Assembly: GCA_028283825.1 (NCBI GenBank)
Contig: JAPWJW010000003.1
Span: forward strand, 1,674,501-1,738,500
Direction of reading: 5' to 3'
Length of the DNA: 64,000 nucleotides
Source: Azospirillaceae bacterium
GTDB lineage: Bacteria > Pseudomonadota > Alphaproteobacteria > Azospirillales > Azospirillaceae
In this document: positions 26,375 through 36,499 of the stretch, in pieces
Layout: every line of letters begins with the position of its first letter
Numbering within the stretch: position 1 is the stretch's first letter
Position numbers and translations under genes: made by a program
The notes under the pieces: model-generated
What the model was told of the DNA's origin: nothing
What the model saw: the letters and a program-made list of their open reading frames with translations, nothing else
Database searches by the model: none

Positions 26375-26581
26375 CTAATGCCTCAACCCCGCATGCACCC
26401 AGCCGGTGACCATGGCCATGACCTCGGCCGGCAAATCGTCAGGGGTGGGGTGGTGGTAGCGATAGACGGCGATCGCCGCCTCCAGGCAGAACTTCTCGGG
26501 CTGGCCGCCGTCGCGCATCCCCTGGTACGCCCGCACCACGGCGGGACGGCAACAGTCGGATTGGTCGCCACCGCAGCTCAT
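26375..26581 (-). CDS. Small cysteine-rich hypothetical protein downstream of fur
   Basis: 68 residues, not recognised. N-terminal Cys cluster (MSCGGDQSDCCRPAVVRAYQ) and a helical remainder (KFCLEAAIAVYRYHHPTPDD). Four cysteines plus several histidines could bind a metal. It starts 23 nt after the fur stop on the same strand, so it is probably in the fur operon; that is the only functional hint. Confidence 0.65.
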   Translation of the reverse strand: MSCGGDQSDCCRPAVVRAYQGMRDGGQPEKFCLEAAIAVYRYHHPTPDDLPAEVMAMVTGWVHAGLRH

Positions 26582-26604
26582 GGGCCCGGTCCCCTCCCCG
26601 CCGC

Positions 26605-27024
26605 TCAGGAGCGCTTGCGGTTCAGCGGCACACCGTACAGTTCCAGCCGGTGGCCGATCAGCTCATACCCCAGCTCGGCCGCCACCTTTTCCTTCAGGCG
26701 CTCCAGTTCCTCGCTGCGGAACTCGATCACCTCGCCCGACTGCAGGTCGATCAGGTGGTGGTGGTGCTCATCGCGGATTTCCTCATACCGCGCGCGGCCA
26801 TCGCCGAAGTCCAGCCGTTCGATGACGTTGGCTTCCTCAAACAGGCGCATGGTGCGGTAGACGGTGGCGATGGAGATGTTGGGGTCGATCTCGACCGCGC
26901 GGCGGTAGACCTGTTCCACGTCCGGGTGGTCCACGGCCTCGGACAGCACGCGGCTGATCACCCGCCGCTGCTCCGTCATCTTGAGGCCCTTCTGGATGCA
27001 AAGCTGTTCAAGACGCGATGGCAT
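26605..27024 (-). CDS. fur: Fur-family metalloregulator (Fur/Mur type)
   Basis: 139-residue iron- or manganese-responsive repressor. Winged helix with MTEQRRVISRVLSEAVDHPD, the recognition helix PNISIATVYRTMRLFEEANV, then the metal site region DEHHHHLIDLQSGEVIEF and the dimerisation domain AAELGYELIGHRLELYGV. It lacks the Cys pair of E. coli Fur, as is usual for alphaproteobacterial Fur/Mur. Start ATG 27024 has GGAG about 7 nt upstream. Confidence 0.93.
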   Translation of the reverse strand: MPSRLEQLCIQKGLKMTEQRRVISRVLSEAVDHPDVEQVYRRAVEIDPNISIATVYRTMRLFEEANVIERLDFGDGRARYEEIRDEHHHHLIDLQSGEVIEFRSEELERLKEKVAAELGYELIGHRLELYGVPLNRKRS

Positions 27025-27197
27025 GGCGAGGCTCCGAAAAAGCATGGATGGCGCGGGTGGCGCGAAGTATGCCCCATCCGCTGTGCGGACAGGAAACTAT
27101 AAGTATTCTAAACTGGACACCCCCGCCGGGGCGAGCGGAAATCGCAGCAAGGCTGCCGCCGTTTGGTCGCATGAATCGGCCGGCATGAAAAGTGGTG

Positions 27198-27551
27198 TCA
27201 GCCCGTCCCGATCATCTCCAGCAGGCGCTCCAGGTCGGCATCGCTCATGCGGCCGATGCGCTGGGCCAGGCGGTTGGCGGCCAGGGTCGCCTTAGGTGAC
27301 AGGCCGCTGGTGTCCACCACCACGCGTGGGTCGGACATCCTGGCCAGACGCTCCATCTCCTCCGCCTCGTCCCAGATGATGCCGAAATAACCGCAGATCT
27401 GGCGTACCAGCATGGGGGACGGCGTGCCCTTGCGCCCATGTTCCAGGGCCGACAGGTAGGCCGACGAGATGTGCAGGGCCGCCGCCATGTCCTTCAGGGC
27501 CAGGCCATGCTGTTCGCGCAGGTCCCGCATCCGCTGGCCGAAGGGGGTCAT
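27198..27551 (-). CDS. Xre-family helix-turn-helix regulator
   Basis: 117-residue regulator with a typical Cro/C1 HTH at residues about 5-60 (FGQRMRDLREQHGLALKDMA, LHISSAYLSALEHGRKGTPS) and a helical C-terminus. Its ATG overlaps the stop of the Smr gene (ATGA), so they are translationally coupled. The same Smr-Xre pairing next to mltA is common in alphaproteobacteria; target genes are unknown. Confidence 0.88.
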   Translation of the reverse strand: MTPFGQRMRDLREQHGLALKDMAAALHISSAYLSALEHGRKGTPSPMLVRQICGYFGIIWDEAEEMERLARMSDPRVVVDTSGLSPKATLAANRLAQRIGRMSDADLERLLEMIGTG

Positions 27552-28126
27552 GACCGCTGGCGTTTCAGCAGGATATAGAGGGCGCCGCCGCCGCCGTGCT
27601 GCGGCTGGGCCTGGCGGATGGCCAGGACCAGGGGACGCAGCGGCGCCTCCCCCAACCAGCGGGGCACGGCACCGCGCAGCACACCCTTCTCCCGGTCGGG
27701 GCCCAGGGGGGTGCCGCCGGACCCCTTGCCGGTGATGATCAGCAGGGTGCGCCGCCCCTCGCGATGAGCCCGGGCCACGAAGCTGTTGAGCGCGCCATGC
27801 GCCTCCGCCTGGGTCATGCCGTGCAGGTCCAGGCGGCCGTCGATGGCCAATTGCCCCCGGCGCAGGCGGTCGTCGGTGCGGCGGTCCAGGCCGGCGCGGG
27901 CGCCGAACACCAGCGGCGGATGGGTCAGCGGCGCCACGGGCGGTGCCGGGCGAACGGGCGCTGACGCCACCGCCGGCGCGGGGGCCGCGACCACCGCCTG
28001 GGGTGTCGGCGCCGGTGGGGCGGGCGGCAAGGGCTGGCCCGATTTGCGGATGGGTGCCGCGTCGCGCATCACCTCACGCCACAGGCGTATTTCCTCGGAC
28101 GTGGGCGCCCGTCGCTGTCTGCTCAT
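27548..28126 (-). CDS. Smr (MutS2-related) domain protein
   Basis: 192 residues: a Pro/Ala-rich N-terminal linker, then an Smr domain with the family motifs GRLDLHGMTQAEAHGALNSF (D-L-H-G) and RTLLIITGKGSGGTPLGPDR (T-G-K-G), ending PQHGGGGALYILLKRQR. Smr domains are nucleases acting on branched DNA or on RNA at collided ribosomes. Downstream of mltA by 87 nt on the same strand. Confidence 0.9.
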   Translation of the reverse strand: MSRQRRAPTSEEIRLWREVMRDAAPIRKSGQPLPPAPPAPTPQAVVAAPAPAVASAPVRPAPPVAPLTHPPLVFGARAGLDRRTDDRLRRGQLAIDGRLDLHGMTQAEAHGALNSFVARAHREGRRTLLIITGKGSGGTPLGPDREKGVLRGAVPRWLGEAPLRPLVLAIRQAQPQHGGGGALYILLKRQRS

Positions 28127-28213
28127 GATCGCGGCGCCTCGATATCCCTACAGCTGCCCCATGGGTGATGGCGGCCAGGATAGGCCGCACGGGACAGAAG
28201 TCGCAACAGAACC

Positions 28214-29447
28214 TCAGGTGGACGGGCCGCTCGACGCCGCCGGGGCCACGGCGGCCGGGTTGACGGTACGCGGCAGCAGCAGCCAATAGCCGCCCCGGCT
28301 TTTCATCACGCCGGCGCGCTGTTCCGCCTGGGCGCCATAGCCCCAGAAGACGTCGCCGCGCACGGGGCCCTGGATGGCGCCGCCGGTGTCCTGGCTGACC
28401 ATCAGGCGGGACAGACGCTTGTCATCATCCTGCGGATCGGTGACGTCCAGCCAGACGGGCACGCCGTAGGGGATGAAGGTATGGTCCACCGCCAGCGACC
28501 GGCCGGCGGTCAGGGCCACCCCTTGCGCGCCCAGTGGCCCGTCGCCGTCCATCGCCTTGAAGAAGACGTAGGACGGGTTGCCCTCCATCGTCGCCTGGGC
28601 CTGGGCCGGGTTGTGCCGCCAGCCAGGCGCGGATGGACTGCATGGTGATGCCATCGCTGTCCAGCTTGCCGGTCGCCGCCATCTGCCGGCCGATGGCGGC
28701 ATAGGGCCAGCCGTTCTGGCCGTCATAACCGACCCGCATCACCGACCCGTCGTCCAGCAGGACACGGCCGGAGCCCTGGATTTGCAGGAAGAAGGCGTCG
28801 ACCGGATCGTCCAGCCACACCAGTTCCAGCCCCTTGCCGGCCAGTGAGCCGGCATCGATGCGGCGGCGGTCGTCATAGGGCTTGAGGCGGCCGTCACTGA
28901 CGCGGCCGGCGATGCGCTGGCCCTTCAGGCTGTCGCGGAAATCGCCCAGATCCACCATCACCAGATCGGCCGGGCGACGGTAGAGGGGTGTGGCGAATCG
29001 GGCATGGCGGGTGCGGCTGCCGCGCAGTTCCGCCTCGTAATAGCCGGTGAACAGGCCATCGGCGTTGCCGTTGTCGGTAGCGTGCCAGGGCTGGAACCAG
29101 CGCTCCAGCGTGGCGCGCAGGGCGGCGTCATTGCCCAGGGGCACGTTCTTCAACGCCGCACAGGGCGCGTCCCAATCCATCGGCCGGCCGGCCACGCCCG
29201 TGGTCTGCCGCCCCATCTTCTCGCACGATTTCAGCAGGGGCAGCTGCGCCTCGGCCACACGGTCGTCCTGCCAGCCGGGCAGGTCGGTGAAGGCGGCGGG
29301 TTGCAGGACCAGTTTCTGCCCCTGGGGCGATACGGGCGGAGGCGCCGGCGCCTCCCCCAACCCCAGCCAGGAACAGGCGGTGGTCAGCAGCAGCAGGGCG
29401 CCGGCAACAACATGCGTCGCGCGGTCAAGAACGGGCCGACACGGCAT
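28214..29447 (-). pseudogene. mltA: Membrane-bound lytic transglycosylase MltA, frameshifted
   Basis: MltA cleaves murein glycan strands at the outer membrane. From ATG 29447 the frame has a lipoprotein-like signal (LLLLTTACSWLG), then LERWFQPWHATDNGNADGLF, TGYYEAELRGSRTRHARFAT, FFLQIQGSGRVLLDDGS and MQSIRAWLAA, all MltA. It then goes out of frame. The rest (NPSYVFFKAMDGDGPLGAQG, AVDHTFIPYGVPVWLDV, LMVSQDTGGAIQGPVRGDVF, GYGAQAEQRAG) continues in another frame to 28214. One base is extra, or two missing, near 28610-28620. All MltA motifs and both catalytic Asp regions are intact, so this is either a recent mutation or a sequencing error. Confidence 0.88.
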
Positions 29448-29524
29448 GGGCGACGTATCCTCACGAAGGCGGGCCAGGGACCTCAGGAACGGGGGTGCAT
29501 CCCCCGAGGCACTGGCCTGGGACC

Positions 29525-30259
29525 TTAATGCGGAACGCGGGTTTCGACCAGACGCCAGTTGGGGTCCGTCGATTTCGTATCGCGGGCGAACGTCCAGATG
29601 TCCACCACCTCGGCCGAATGCTGGGCGTCGCCATCCACCACGGCGCCGTGGGCGTCGCGGGTGACGTTGGTCTGGTGGGTGACGAACTTCACCGTGCACA
29701 GGGCCTGGCCTTCCAGCAGGCGGGCCTGCACCAGGTCCACCGTGTCGAATTCCTGGATGTGGGCCTCCAAGGTCTCCCCCGCCTGGTTGCGGGCCTCGAT
29801 GGCCTTGGCGAAGTCGGTGTAGACGACGTCGGCCAGCAGGGGCCGCAGGGCGGCGGTGTCGCCACGGGCGAAGGCGTCGACGATGATGGAAAAGGCGGCC
29901 TCCGCCCCCTTCAGGAAATTGCGCTCGTCAAAGCTGGGGTCGGCCTGGCGGATGCGGGCCAGCCCGGCATCCAGCGACAGCGGGCCGTCATACTCCGGCG
30001 GGGTCACGTCACGCGCCGTGCCCTCGATGACAGCGCCCGGCGCCGGATAGGGCTGGCCGGGCTGCTGGAAGGCGGGCGGAACGGCGCCCGGTCCCGGGCG
30101 TTGTGCCGTGGGCGGCGGGGGCGGCACCACGGTGAAGGGGTTGGGGCGTTCACGTTCATCCCCCGTCTTGCGGCCCAGCGCCTTGTACAGCTGATAGCCC
30201 AGGAACACGGCGATCATCGCGAAGATGATGATTTCGACGAAGTAGGAGTTGTCACCCAT
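29525..30259 (-). CDS. Tim44/TimA-family putative adaptor protein
   Basis: 244 residues: one N-terminal membrane anchor (VEIIIFAMIAVFLGYQLYKAL), a Pro-rich linker and a Tim44-like domain (FLKGAEAAFSIIVDAFARGD, DIWTFARDTKSTDPNWRLVE). Related to mitochondrial Tim44, with the bacterial role unresolved. Located between mltA and the divergent fxsA, the usual alphaproteobacterial arrangement. Start ATG 30259. Confidence 0.9.
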   Translation of the reverse strand: MGDNSYFVEIIIFAMIAVFLGYQLYKALGRKTGDERERPNPFTVVPPPPPTAQRPGPGAVPPAFQQPGQPYPAPGAVIEGTARDVTPPEYDGPLSLDAGLARIRQADPSFDERNFLKGAEAAFSIIVDAFARGDTAALRPLLADVVYTDFAKAIEARNQAGETLEAHIQEFDTVDLVQARLLEGQALCTVKFVTHQTNVTRDAHGAVVDGDAQHSAEVVDIWTFARDTKSTDPNWRLVETRVPH

Positions 30260-30421
30260 GGCTCACCCAACCTCCGGCGCTTTCCCGCGCCCCAAAATCG
30301 GCCGGCCGCCCATCCCTGGATACGCGGACACGGCCCCACCATGTTAAGGTTCGGAACACCACCCTGGATGCCCCAACCCTATCGCTTGTAGATAGGGGGC
30401 ACCCGCTGAAAGAGCAAGCTT

Positions 30422-30889
30422 ATGCGCCTTCCCGTCCTGATCGTCGTCTATCTGCTGCTGGAAATCGCCGCCTTCGCCTGGGTGGGCGAGAAGGTGGGCG
30501 TGCTGGGCACGGTGGCGCTGGTGGTGCTGTCCACCGTGGTCGGCCTGTGGCTGGTGCAGCGCCAGGGCCTGGACGCCCTGCGCAAGGCGGCGGGCCTCGC
30601 TCCCGGCCAGGCCCCGGTGGTGGAGGCCTGGGACGGTTTGTGCCTGGCCACGGCCGGCGTGCTGTTCGCCGTGCCCGGTTTCGTCAGCGACGCCCTGGCC
30701 GTGGCCCTGCTGCTGCCGCCGGTGCGCCGCGTGCTGCTGGCCCAGGCCCAGCGCCTGTCGGGCGTGCGCTTCACGGTGCGCACCGGTGGAGACGGCTTCA
30801 CCCCCCGGCAGCCCACCACCGTCATCGATGGCGATTTCGTGGATGTGACCAAGCCTGAACCGCCTGCGGGCCACCTGCCCCGGGAATGA
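30422..30889 (+). CDS. fxsA: FxsA-family membrane protein
   Basis: 155-residue inner membrane protein with two N-terminal helices (PVLIVVYLLLEIAAFAWVGE, LGTVALVVLSTVVGLWLVQR), and the conserved LFAVPGFVSDALAVALLLPP followed by a basic stretch, as in FxsA. Its cytoplasmic C-terminus carries VIDGDFVDVTKP. ATG start 30422. FxsA is named for suppressing F-plasmid exclusion of phage T7; its normal role is unclear. Confidence 0.9.
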   Translation: MRLPVLIVVYLLLEIAAFAWVGEKVGVLGTVALVVLSTVVGLWLVQRQGLDALRKAAGLAPGQAPVVEAWDGLCLATAGVLFAVPGFVSDALAVALLLPPVRRVLLAQAQRLSGVRFTVRTGGDGFTPRQPTTVIDGDFVDVTKPEPPAGHLPRE

Positions 30890-30902
30890 GTCTTTACGTT
30901 TT

Positions 30903-31000
30903 CCCTCAGGCGCCGGCAGGGCCATCCGGCCCCTTGGCTATCCTCGCTTTCCAGTCTGCTGCCGCTTCCCGAAAAGCTCCGGCGGACGCCGTCGCGTCCT
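30903..31000 (+). repeat. Dispersed three-hairpin 3'UTR element, copy 6
   Basis: Begins 13 nt past the fxsA stop, convergent with mutS. Stems: GGGCC-ATCC-GGCCC; GCTTT / AAAGC; GGACGC-CGTC-GCGTCC. Confidence 0.88.
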
Positions 31001-31021
31001 AGTCGCTTCGCTCCAGGGCGC

Positions 31022-33721
31022 TTACAACAACCCCTTCAGCCGATACAGTTCCTCCAGCGCCTGGCGGGGCGTCAGTTCATCCGGGCTCACGTCCTTGAGG
31101 GCCGCCAGCGCCGGTGACACCGGTGCCGGGGGGGCGGATGGTTCCGGTGCCCGGCGCACCGGCGCGCTGAACAGGGGCAGGTCGTCGGCCAGTCGGGTCA
31201 CGGCACTGCCCTGGTCCCCCGCCTCCAGGATGGCCAGCACCTCTTCCGCGCGGGTGATCACCGTGGCCGGCAAGCCCGCCAGGCGGGCGACGTGGATGCC
31301 GTAGCTGCGGTCGGCCGCACCTGCCGCCACCTCATGCAGGAAGACGACGTCGCCCTGCCATTCCTTGATGCGCATGGTGTGGCAGGACAGCGACGGCAGC
31401 TTGGACGCCAGCGTCGTCAGTTCATGGTAATGGGTGGCGAACAGGGCGCGGCAGCGCGTCACCTCATGCAGGTGCTCCACCGCCGCCCAGGCGATGGACA
31501 GGCCGTCGAAGGTGGCGGTACCGCGTCCGATCTCATCCAGGATGACCAGGCTGCGCGGGCTGGCCTGGTTCAGGATGGCCGCCGTCTCCACCATTTCCAC
31601 CATGAAGGTGGAGCGGCCGCGCGCCAGGTCGTCGGCCGCCCCCACGCGGCTGAACAGCCGGTCGACGGCGCCGATGTGGGCGGTGTCGGCGGGCACGAAG
31701 CTGCCCATCTGCGCCAGCACCGCCACCAGGGCGTTCTGGCGCAGGAAGGTGGACTTACCGGCCATGTTGGGACCGGTCAGCAGCCACAGGCGGTTGGCGT
31801 CCGACAGGTCGCAGTCGTTGGCCACGAAGGCCACGCCGGCATTGGCGACCAAGGCCGCCTCCACCACCGGGTGGCGGCCGCGAACGATGGTGAATTCACG
31901 GCTGTCGTCCACCACCGGGCGGCACCAGCGGCATTCCACCGCGATGTCGGCCAAGGATGTCGCGACGTCCAACTGGGCCAGCGCCTGGGCGGTGCTGGCG
32001 ATGTCGTCGGCCTTGGCCACCACCGCCTGGGTCAGTTCCTCGAACAGCGCCAGTTCCAGGGCAAGGGCCTTGTCGCCCGCCTCCGCCACGCGGCGTTCCA
32101 GGTCGGACAGTTCCACCGTGGTGAAACGCATGGCGTTGGCCAGCGTCTGGCGGTGGATGTAGGTGCCGCGCTGTTCGGCCGCCATCAGCTTGTCGCCGTG
32201 CTGGGCCGTGACCTCGATGTAATACCCCAGCACGTTGTTGTGCCGGATCTTCAGGGTGTTGATGCCGGTGTCGCCGGCGTAGCGGGCCTGAAGGTTGGCG
32301 ATCAGCCGGCGCGAATCGTCGCGCAATTCCTTCAGCTCATCCAGGGGGGCGGAATACCCCTGGGCGATGAAACCACCGTCGCGCGCGTTCAGCGGCAGGT
32401 CGGGGCCCAGGGCCCCGGCCAGGGTGCCCACCAGGTCGGCCGGCACCTTGATGGCGCGCAGGGCATCCAGCAATCCGGGCGGCAGCGGCGGTTCCAGGGC
32501 GTTGCGCAAGGCGTCCGCCGGGAAGGTGCCGCAGATCTCACGCGCACGAATCAGGCCGTCGCGGATGCCGGCCAGATCGCGCGGGCTGCCCCGCCCCAGG
32601 CTGATGCGCGACAGCGCACGCTCGATGTCCGTCGCCCGACCCAGATAGGCGCGGATGTCGGCGCGCAAGGCGCCCTGTTCGACAAAATAGCCCACGGTGT
32701 CCAGCCGGCGGCCGATGGCGGCCGGATCGGTCAGGGGGCTGGCCAGGTGCACCGACAGCAGGCGGGCGCCGGCCCCGGTGACCGTGCGGTCGATGGCGCC
32801 CAGCAGGCTGCCGCGCTTTTCCCCCGTCAGGGTGCGCGAAAGTTCCAGGTTGCGGCGCGACGCCGGGTCGATCTCCAGCACCGCCCCCAGTGCCAGGCGG
32901 CGCGGATGGTCCAGGCGCGGCACCCGGCCCTTCTGGGTCAGTTCCACATAGTCGACCAGGGAACCGGCGGCCGCCACCTCCGCCCGGCTGAAATTGCCGA
33001 AGGCGTCCAGGGTGCCGACGCCGTAGAGGTCCAGCAGGCGCTGGCGGCCGTTTTCACTATCGAATCGGGCGTTGGGCTGCACCGTCAGCTGGTCGCGCCA
33101 TTCGGCCCACAGCTCGAACAGGTCGGGCTGCTGCGTCAGGCGTTCCGACAGCAGCAGTTCGCCGGGGCTGAGCCGCGCCAGGGCGGCCGGCAGGGCCGGG
33201 CGATCCACCGGCTGCAAGGTCAGCTCACCCGTCGACAGGTCCAGCCAGGCCAGGCCCAGGGCGCCGCCCACATCGGCCAAGGCGGCCAGGTAATTGTTGG
33301 ACCGGGCATCCAGCAACCCGTCCTCGGTGATGGTGCCGGGGGTCACCACCCGCACCACCTCACGCCGCACCACGGACTTGCCGCCGCGTTTGCGCGCCTC
33401 CGCCGGGTCCTCCGTCTGCTCACAGATGGCGACGCGGAAGCCCAGGCGGATCAGGCGGGACAGGTAGTTCTCGTGCGAGTGGACCGGCACGCCACACATG
33501 GGGATTTCCTCCCCCAAATGCAGGCCGCGCTTGGTCAGGGTGATGTCCAGCGCGCGGGCCGCCGCCACCGCGTCGTCGAAGAACATCTCGTAGAAATCGC
33601 CCATGCGGTAGAACAGCAGGGCGCCCGGATGCTGGGCCTTGATCTCCAGGTATTGCGCCATCATGGGCGTAACGGACTGGTTGACGGGGGCCGAGGACGA
33701 GATGTCGTTGGTGTCGGGCAC
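31022..33721 (-). CDS. mutS: DNA mismatch repair protein MutS
   Basis: Mismatch recognition ATPase. About 899 residues: N-terminal domain with [20 protein letters not shown] and the mismatch-wedging F-Y-E motif ([13 protein letters not shown]), connector, lever and clamp ([16 protein letters not shown]), and the C-terminal ABC-type ATPase with Walker [31 protein letters not shown] and [11 protein letters not shown]. The start is uncertain between GTG 33721 and GTG 33760; neither has a strong ribosome site. No terminator, but a dispersed hairpin element lies past the stop. Confidence 0.96.
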   Translation of the reverse strand: MPDTNDISSSAPVNQSVTPMMAQYLEIKAQHPGALLFYRMGDFYEMFFDDAVAAARALDITLTKRGLHLGEEIPMCGVPVHSHENYLSRLIRLGFRVAICEQTEDPAEARKRGGKSVVRREVVRVVTPGTITEDGLLDARSNNYLAALADVGGALGLAWLDLSTGELTLQPVDRPALPAALARLSPGELLLSERLTQQPDLFELWAEWRDQLTVQPNARFDSENGRQRLLDLYGVGTLDAFGNFSRAEVAAAGSLVDYVELTQKGRVPRLDHPRRLALGAVLEIDPASRRNLELSRTLTGEKRGSLLGAIDRTVTGAGARLLSVHLASPLTDPAAIGRRLDTVGYFVEQGALRADIRAYLGRATDIERALSRISLGRGSPRDLAGIRDGLIRAREICGTFPADALRNALEPPLPPGLLDALRAIKVPADLVGTLAGALGPDLPLNARDGGFIAQGYSAPLDELKELRDDSRRLIANLQARYAGDTGINTLKIRHNNVLGYYIEVTAQHGDKLMAAEQRGTYIHRQTLANAMRFTTVELSDLERRVAEAGDKALALELALFEELTQAVVAKADDIASTAQALAQLDVATSLADIAVECRWCRPVVDDSREFTIVRGRHPVVEAALVANAGVAFVANDCDLSDANRLWLLTGPNMAGKSTFLRQNALVAVLAQMGSFVPADTAHIGAVDRLFSRVGAADDLARGRSTFMVEMVETAAILNQASPRSLVILDEIGRGTATFDGLSIAWAAVEHLHEVTRCRALFATHYHELTTLASKLPSLSCHTMRIKEWQGDVVFLHEVAAGAADRSYGIHVARLAGLPATVITRAEEVLAILEAGDQGSAVTRLADDLPLFSAPVRRAPEPSAPPAPVSPALAALKDVSPDELTPRQALEELYRLKGLL

Positions 33722-33798
33722 GGGCGCTAAATCCAGTAGGGCGGGGCGATGGGGTCCCACAGGTATAGCGCCGACGGGCCCCGGGGGCCAAGCCGGAG

Positions 33799-34287
33799 TC
33801 AGCGTGCCAGCCGCCGGTGCACCTCATCCAGCAGGCCGTCGGCCGCCGCCTCGATCAGGTCCAGCACGGTGTCGAACTGATCTTCCGACCCGTAATAGGG
33901 GTCGGGCACGTCGTGGCCCTGGTGGTCGGGCGCGAAGTCCAGGAACAGGCGCACCCGGTCACGCTTGGCCGGCGGCGCCAGGCGGCGCAGGAAGTCCAGA
34001 TGGTCGCGGTCCATGGCCAGCACCAGGTCGAAGCGGTCGAAATCGCCGGCATCCACCCGGCGGGCGCGCAGGGACGACAGGTCCACGCCGCGATGGCGCG
34101 CGGCCTCCACCGCCCGGATGTCCGGCGCCTCGCCCACGTGATAGCCGTGTGTGCCGGCACTGGCGACCCGAACACGGTCGCCCAGGCCGTCCAGGGCCAG
34201 GCGGCGGCGCATCACGCCCTCGGCGGTGGGGGAACGGCAGATGTTGCCGGTGCAGACGAACAGCAGGGAAATCTGGGGGTCGCTCAT
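33799..34287 (-). CDS. Low-molecular-weight protein-tyrosine phosphatase
   Basis: 162-residue LMW-PTP with the catalytic P-loop [20 protein letters not shown] (C-x5-R-S at residues about 12-19), [20 protein letters not shown] and the general-acid loop [13 protein letters not shown] (D-P-Y-Y-G). Complete active site. Start at ATG 34287 is favoured by AAGG 8 nt upstream. It is upstream of mutS on the same strand with a 77-nt gap. Confidence 0.93.
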   Translation of the reverse strand: MSDPQISLLFVCTGNICRSPTAEGVMRRRLALDGLGDRVRVASAGTHGYHVGEAPDIRAVEAARHRGVDLSSLRARRVDAGDFDRFDLVLAMDRDHLDFLRRLAPPAKRDRVRLFLDFAPDHQGHDVPDPYYGSEDQFDTVLDLIEAAADGLLDEVHRRLAR

Positions 34288-34536
34288 GGCCATGCCTTCA
34301 TGATGGGGGCAATTCCGGGACCAGGTCGGCGGCGACGATAACAGGCCAGCCCGCCGTCCGCCAACCATCCAAGGGAGAGGTTGGCTAATGGGACGCGCGG
34401 TTGGGGGGATGGGCTGCGACGCTGCCACGCGGACCTTGGCTGTTGCGGCGACGCCGCCATCCCCCCAAGATGCGCCCTTCGCGTCCCCGCCGGTGGCAGC
34501 CGCCGGGGCGATGGTTGTTACGGGAAAGCGAATCGC

Positions 34537-35205
34537 ATGCCCCTGATCGATGTCACCGGTCTGCGCCACGCCGTGGCCGGGCGGGCGGTGCTGGACATCC
34601 CCCATTGGACGGTGGAGGCCGGGCGCCACCACCTGTTGCTGGGCCCCAGCGGCAGCGGCAAGACCACCCTGATCCACGCGCTGGCGGGGCTGAAGCGGCC
34701 GGAGGCCGGCACCATCCGCCTGGACGGCCAGTCGGTGTGGGACCTGTCCCCCGCCGGGCGCGACGCCCTGCGCGGCCGGCTGATCGGCATCGTCTTCCAG
34801 ACCCTGCACCTGGTTCCGGCCCTGGACGTGGCCGGCAACCTGCACCTGGCGCGCTGGCTGGCGGGCCTGCCGCGCGACACGGCGGCCGTGGCCGGCGCCC
34901 TTGCCCGTGTGGGCCTGGGTGACCGGCTGTCGGCCAAGCCGGAAGCCCTGAGCCAGGGTGAGAAGCAGCGCGTGGCCATCGCCCGTGCGGTGGTGACGGC
35001 GCCCAAGCTGATCCTGGCGGATGAGCCCACATCCGCCCTGGATGATGAGAATTGCGCCCGCGTGCTGGACCTGCTGCTGGAACAGGCGGACGCCTGCGGT
35101 GCCACCCTGCTGATCGCCACCCATGACGAGCGCACGCGCGCCCGCATATCCGACCGCCTGGACCTGCCCAAGCTCAGCGCCGATACGAAAGGCCACGCCG
35201 CATGA
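34537..35205 (+). CDS. ABC transporter ATP-binding protein (LolD/MacB type)
   Basis: 222 residues. Walker A HHLLLGPSGSGKTTLIHA, Q-loop GIVFQTLHLVPAL, signature LSQGEKQRVAIARAVV and Walker B LILADEPTSALDD, then the H-loop LIATHDERTR. Overlaps the permease start by ATGA. The set ATPase, FtsX-like permease, DUF3299 has the same order as a Zur-regulated operon I recall from Pseudomonas (PA4064-PA4066), which hints at metal stress; this is by memory. No Zur box was seen here. Confidence 0.92.
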   Translation: MPLIDVTGLRHAVAGRAVLDIPHWTVEAGRHHLLLGPSGSGKTTLIHALAGLKRPEAGTIRLDGQSVWDLSPAGRDALRGRLIGIVFQTLHLVPALDVAGNLHLARWLAGLPRDTAAVAGALARVGLGDRLSAKPEALSQGEKQRVAIARAVVTAPKLILADEPTSALDDENCARVLDLLLEQADACGATLLIATHDERTRARISDRLDLPKLSADTKGHAA

Positions 35206-36410
35206 ACATCCTCGGCCTGGCCTGGGCCTACCTGAAGCGGTCGGCCCTGACGACCTGCCTGAACGTGGCGCTGCTGGCCCTGGGCACCGGCACCATCGTG
35301 GTGCTGATCCTGGTGGGCACGCAGTTGCAGGACCGGCTGGCCAAGGACGCCGCTGGCGTGGACCTGGTGGTGGGCGCCAAGGGCAGCCCGCTGCAACTGA
35401 TCCTGTCGGCGCTGTACCAGATCGACATCCCCACCGGGAACATCCCCCTGTCGCAGGCGCAGGCGCTGGCCGCCGACCCGATGGTGGCCCAGGCCGTGCC
35501 GGTGTCCATGGGCGACAGCTTCCGGGGCTACCGCATCGTCGGCACCGACCCGTCCTTCGTGGCGCTGCGCCAGGCGCGCGTGGCCGAGGGCCGGCTGTGG
35601 CAGGCGCCGATGGAGGCGACCCTGGGCACCCAGGTGGCACGGGCCAGCGGGTTGAAGGTGGGCGATCAGTTCAACGGCACCCACGGCCTGTCGGCCGGCG
35701 GGGCGGAGCATGAGGGCACGCCCTACACCGTGGTCGGCATCCTGGCCCCCACCGGCGGTATCGTGGATCGCCTGGTCCTGACCCCGCTCGACAGCGTCTG
35801 GGCGGTGCACGAGGCCCATCACCATCATGAGGAGGGCATGGCCATGCCCGAGGGGCAGGCGCCGGAACGCGAGGTGACGGCCGTCCTGGTCCGCTATCGT
35901 TCCCCCATCGCGGCCGCCCGCCTGCCCCGCAAACTGAACGCCGAACCGGGGTTGCAGACGGCCTCGCCGGCGGCGGAGATGCTGCGCCTGCTGTCGCTGG
36001 TGGGCGTGGGCACCGACACGGTGCGCGGCTTCGGCCTGTTGCTGGTGGCGTCATCCGCGCTCAGCATCTTCGTGGCGCTGTACAACGCCACCCAGGCGCG
36101 GCGCTACGACCTGGCGGTGATGCGGGCGCTGGGCGCCACGCGCACACGGGTCGCCAGCCTGCTGCTGGCCGAGGCGTTGGCCATCGGCACCGCCGGCACC
36201 GCCCTGGGCCTGGTCCTGGGCCATGGCGCGGTGGAGCTGGCGGGGCGATTAGTGCCGCAGGCCCGCGACATGGGCGTCACGGGACTCCTGTTTCCGGCCA
36301 CGGAACCTTATCTACTGGTCCTGGCGGCCGGGCTTTCCATCCTGGCGGCCCTGGTGCCGGCCATCCAGGCCTATCGCACCGACGTGTCGGCGGTGCTGTC
36401 GCGGGGGTGA
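35202..36410 (+). CDS. FtsX/MacB-type ABC permease with His-rich loop
   Basis: 402 residues: N-terminal helix (NVALLALGTGTIVVLILVGT), a large periplasmic MacB-like domain, and three C-terminal helices typical of FtsX permeases (GLLLVASSALSIFVALYNAT, RRYDLAVMRALGATRTRVAS, YLLVLAAGLSILAALVPAIQ). The periplasmic domain contains a striking cluster AVHEAHHHHEEGMAMPEG (about residues 204-221), a probable metal-binding loop. Co-translated with the ATPase and followed 89 nt later by the DUF3299 gene. Confidence 0.92.
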   Translation: MNILGLAWAYLKRSALTTCLNVALLALGTGTIVVLILVGTQLQDRLAKDAAGVDLVVGAKGSPLQLILSALYQIDIPTGNIPLSQAQALAADPMVAQAVPVSMGDSFRGYRIVGTDPSFVALRQARVAEGRLWQAPMEATLGTQVARASGLKVGDQFNGTHGLSAGGAEHEGTPYTVVGILAPTGGIVDRLVLTPLDSVWAVHEAHHHHEEGMAMPEGQAPEREVTAVLVRYRSPIAAARLPRKLNAEPGLQTASPAAEMLRLLSLVGVGTDTVRGFGLLLVASSALSIFVALYNATQARRYDLAVMRALGATRTRVASLLLAEALAIGTAGTALGLVLGHGAVELAGRLVPQARDMGVTGLLFPATEPYLLVLAAGLSILAALVPAIQAYRTDVSAVLSRG

Positions 36411-36499
36411 GCGCCGCCTGCCCTTAATCGGTCACGATCAGGGATCATCCCTGTCGGTCGTATAAGGATCGAGAGAGTTTTTAGAGAAAGGATTTCGCC

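Noticed and set aside
31292-33730. An 812-codon open frame on the plus strand
   Set aside because: It is the antisense of mutS, an artefact of high G+C; the product is His/Gln/Gly-rich and meaningless.
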